Below, piece after piece: positions 63,859 through 64,000 of a stretch of 64,000 nt of DNA. Within the stretch, counting starts at the first letter, position 1; the number at the start of each line of letters is the position of its first letter. The position numbers and the translations under genes were made by a program. Under the pieces are notes generated by a model. The model made no database searches and had not been told where the DNA came from. It saw only the letters and a program-made list of their open reading frames with translations. Source of the DNA: Diphasiastrum complanatum (lineage: Eukaryota; Streptophyta; Lycopodiopsida; Lycopodiales; Lycopodiaceae); contig CM055093.1 in NCBI GenBank assembly GCA_029204225.1, positions 1,839,727 to 1,903,726 on the forward strand, in the 5' to 3' direction.

Positions 63859-64000
63859 AGAGATTTCATATGGTAGATGCAAAAGCTATTGATACACCTA
63901 TGGAATCTCATGTAAAGCTAACTATAAGAGGTAATGAAAGATCCTTCAAGGACATTACTCTCTATAGGAAGCTATTTGGTTCACTCATCTATCTAGCCAT
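63842..64000 (+). pseudogene. copia RT C-terminal fragment, runs off the window
   Basis: On + the frame reads NSILERFHMVDAKAIDTPME, then LTIRGNERSFKDITLYRKLF and GSLIYLA, the block after the RT palm. It is open to the window end. It faces the minus-strand copy at 62,905-63,858 head to head, so two copia copies meet at about 63,840. Confidence 0.82.

Overview
The window looks like repeat-rich nuclear DNA of a land plant. The evidence is indirect: Ty1/copia primer-binding sites matching initiator tRNA-Met (TGGTATCAGAGC), a Ty3/gypsy primer-binding site resembling the tRNA-Asp type of plant elements, a chromodomain gypsy element, and a plant CACTA/TNP2 transposase with GT-AG introns. I cannot name the species. 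I see no intact single-copy host gene; nearly all coding-like sequence is decayed transposon.

Layout. 0-4 kb: copia remnants on +, then short tandem repeats (3.8-5.1 kb). 6-10.4 kb: a copia scrap and a decayed gypsy chromovirus with chromodomain, polypurine tract and LTR start. 10.4-14.6 kb: copia 'family A' on the minus strand, from truncated 3' LTR back to gag. 14.6-18.3 kb: the tail of another copia element fused in frame to a CACTA transposase (minus strand, five introns). 19-20.4 kb: microsatellites and a gag-like ORF. 20.4-23.7 kb: family A again on + with a complete LTR and PBS. 23.7-26 kb: unrecognised ORFs and a pyrimidine tract. 26-29.2 kb: internally deleted copia elements. 29.2-31.3 kb: gypsy gag (-) with a repeat-filled leader. 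32.1-34 kb: family A gag, PBS and LTR (-). 34-36.9 kb: decayed unknown ORFs (-) and a second repeat-filled leader. 37.4-43.4 kb: copia 'family B' with several LTR copies. 44-45 kb: copia RT (-). 45.9-46.7 kb and 49.6-51.5 kb: unrecognised spliced gene fragments. 47.3-49 kb: a tandem repeat rich in palindromes. 51.5-55.3 kb: a family-B-like LTR and gag cut by a gypsy element (LTR, PBS, long structured leader, gag). 56.2-58.1 kb: an unrecognised two-part protein (-). 59.2-60.1 kb: gypsy integrase. 60.1-64 kb: copia pieces in both orientations.

How the parts relate. The retroelement genes would supply Gag, protease, integrase and RT/RNase H for element copying, but every copy seen has stops, frameshifts, deletions or lost catalytic residues. 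Families A and B recur several times, so the window is a mosaic of nested, truncated and recombined copies, not a set of cooperating genes.

Most unusual observations: three untranslated stretches next to gag-like ORFs, each filled with a different short motif repeated 14-21 times (in one case 7 forward and 7 inverted copies forming regular stem-loops); a CACTA transposase whose five introns splice in frame; a copia pol reading frame that continues into its LTR as 21-residue repeats; a 361-bp tandem repeat containing a 107-nt exon-like island; and a duplicated-module protein at 56-58 kb.
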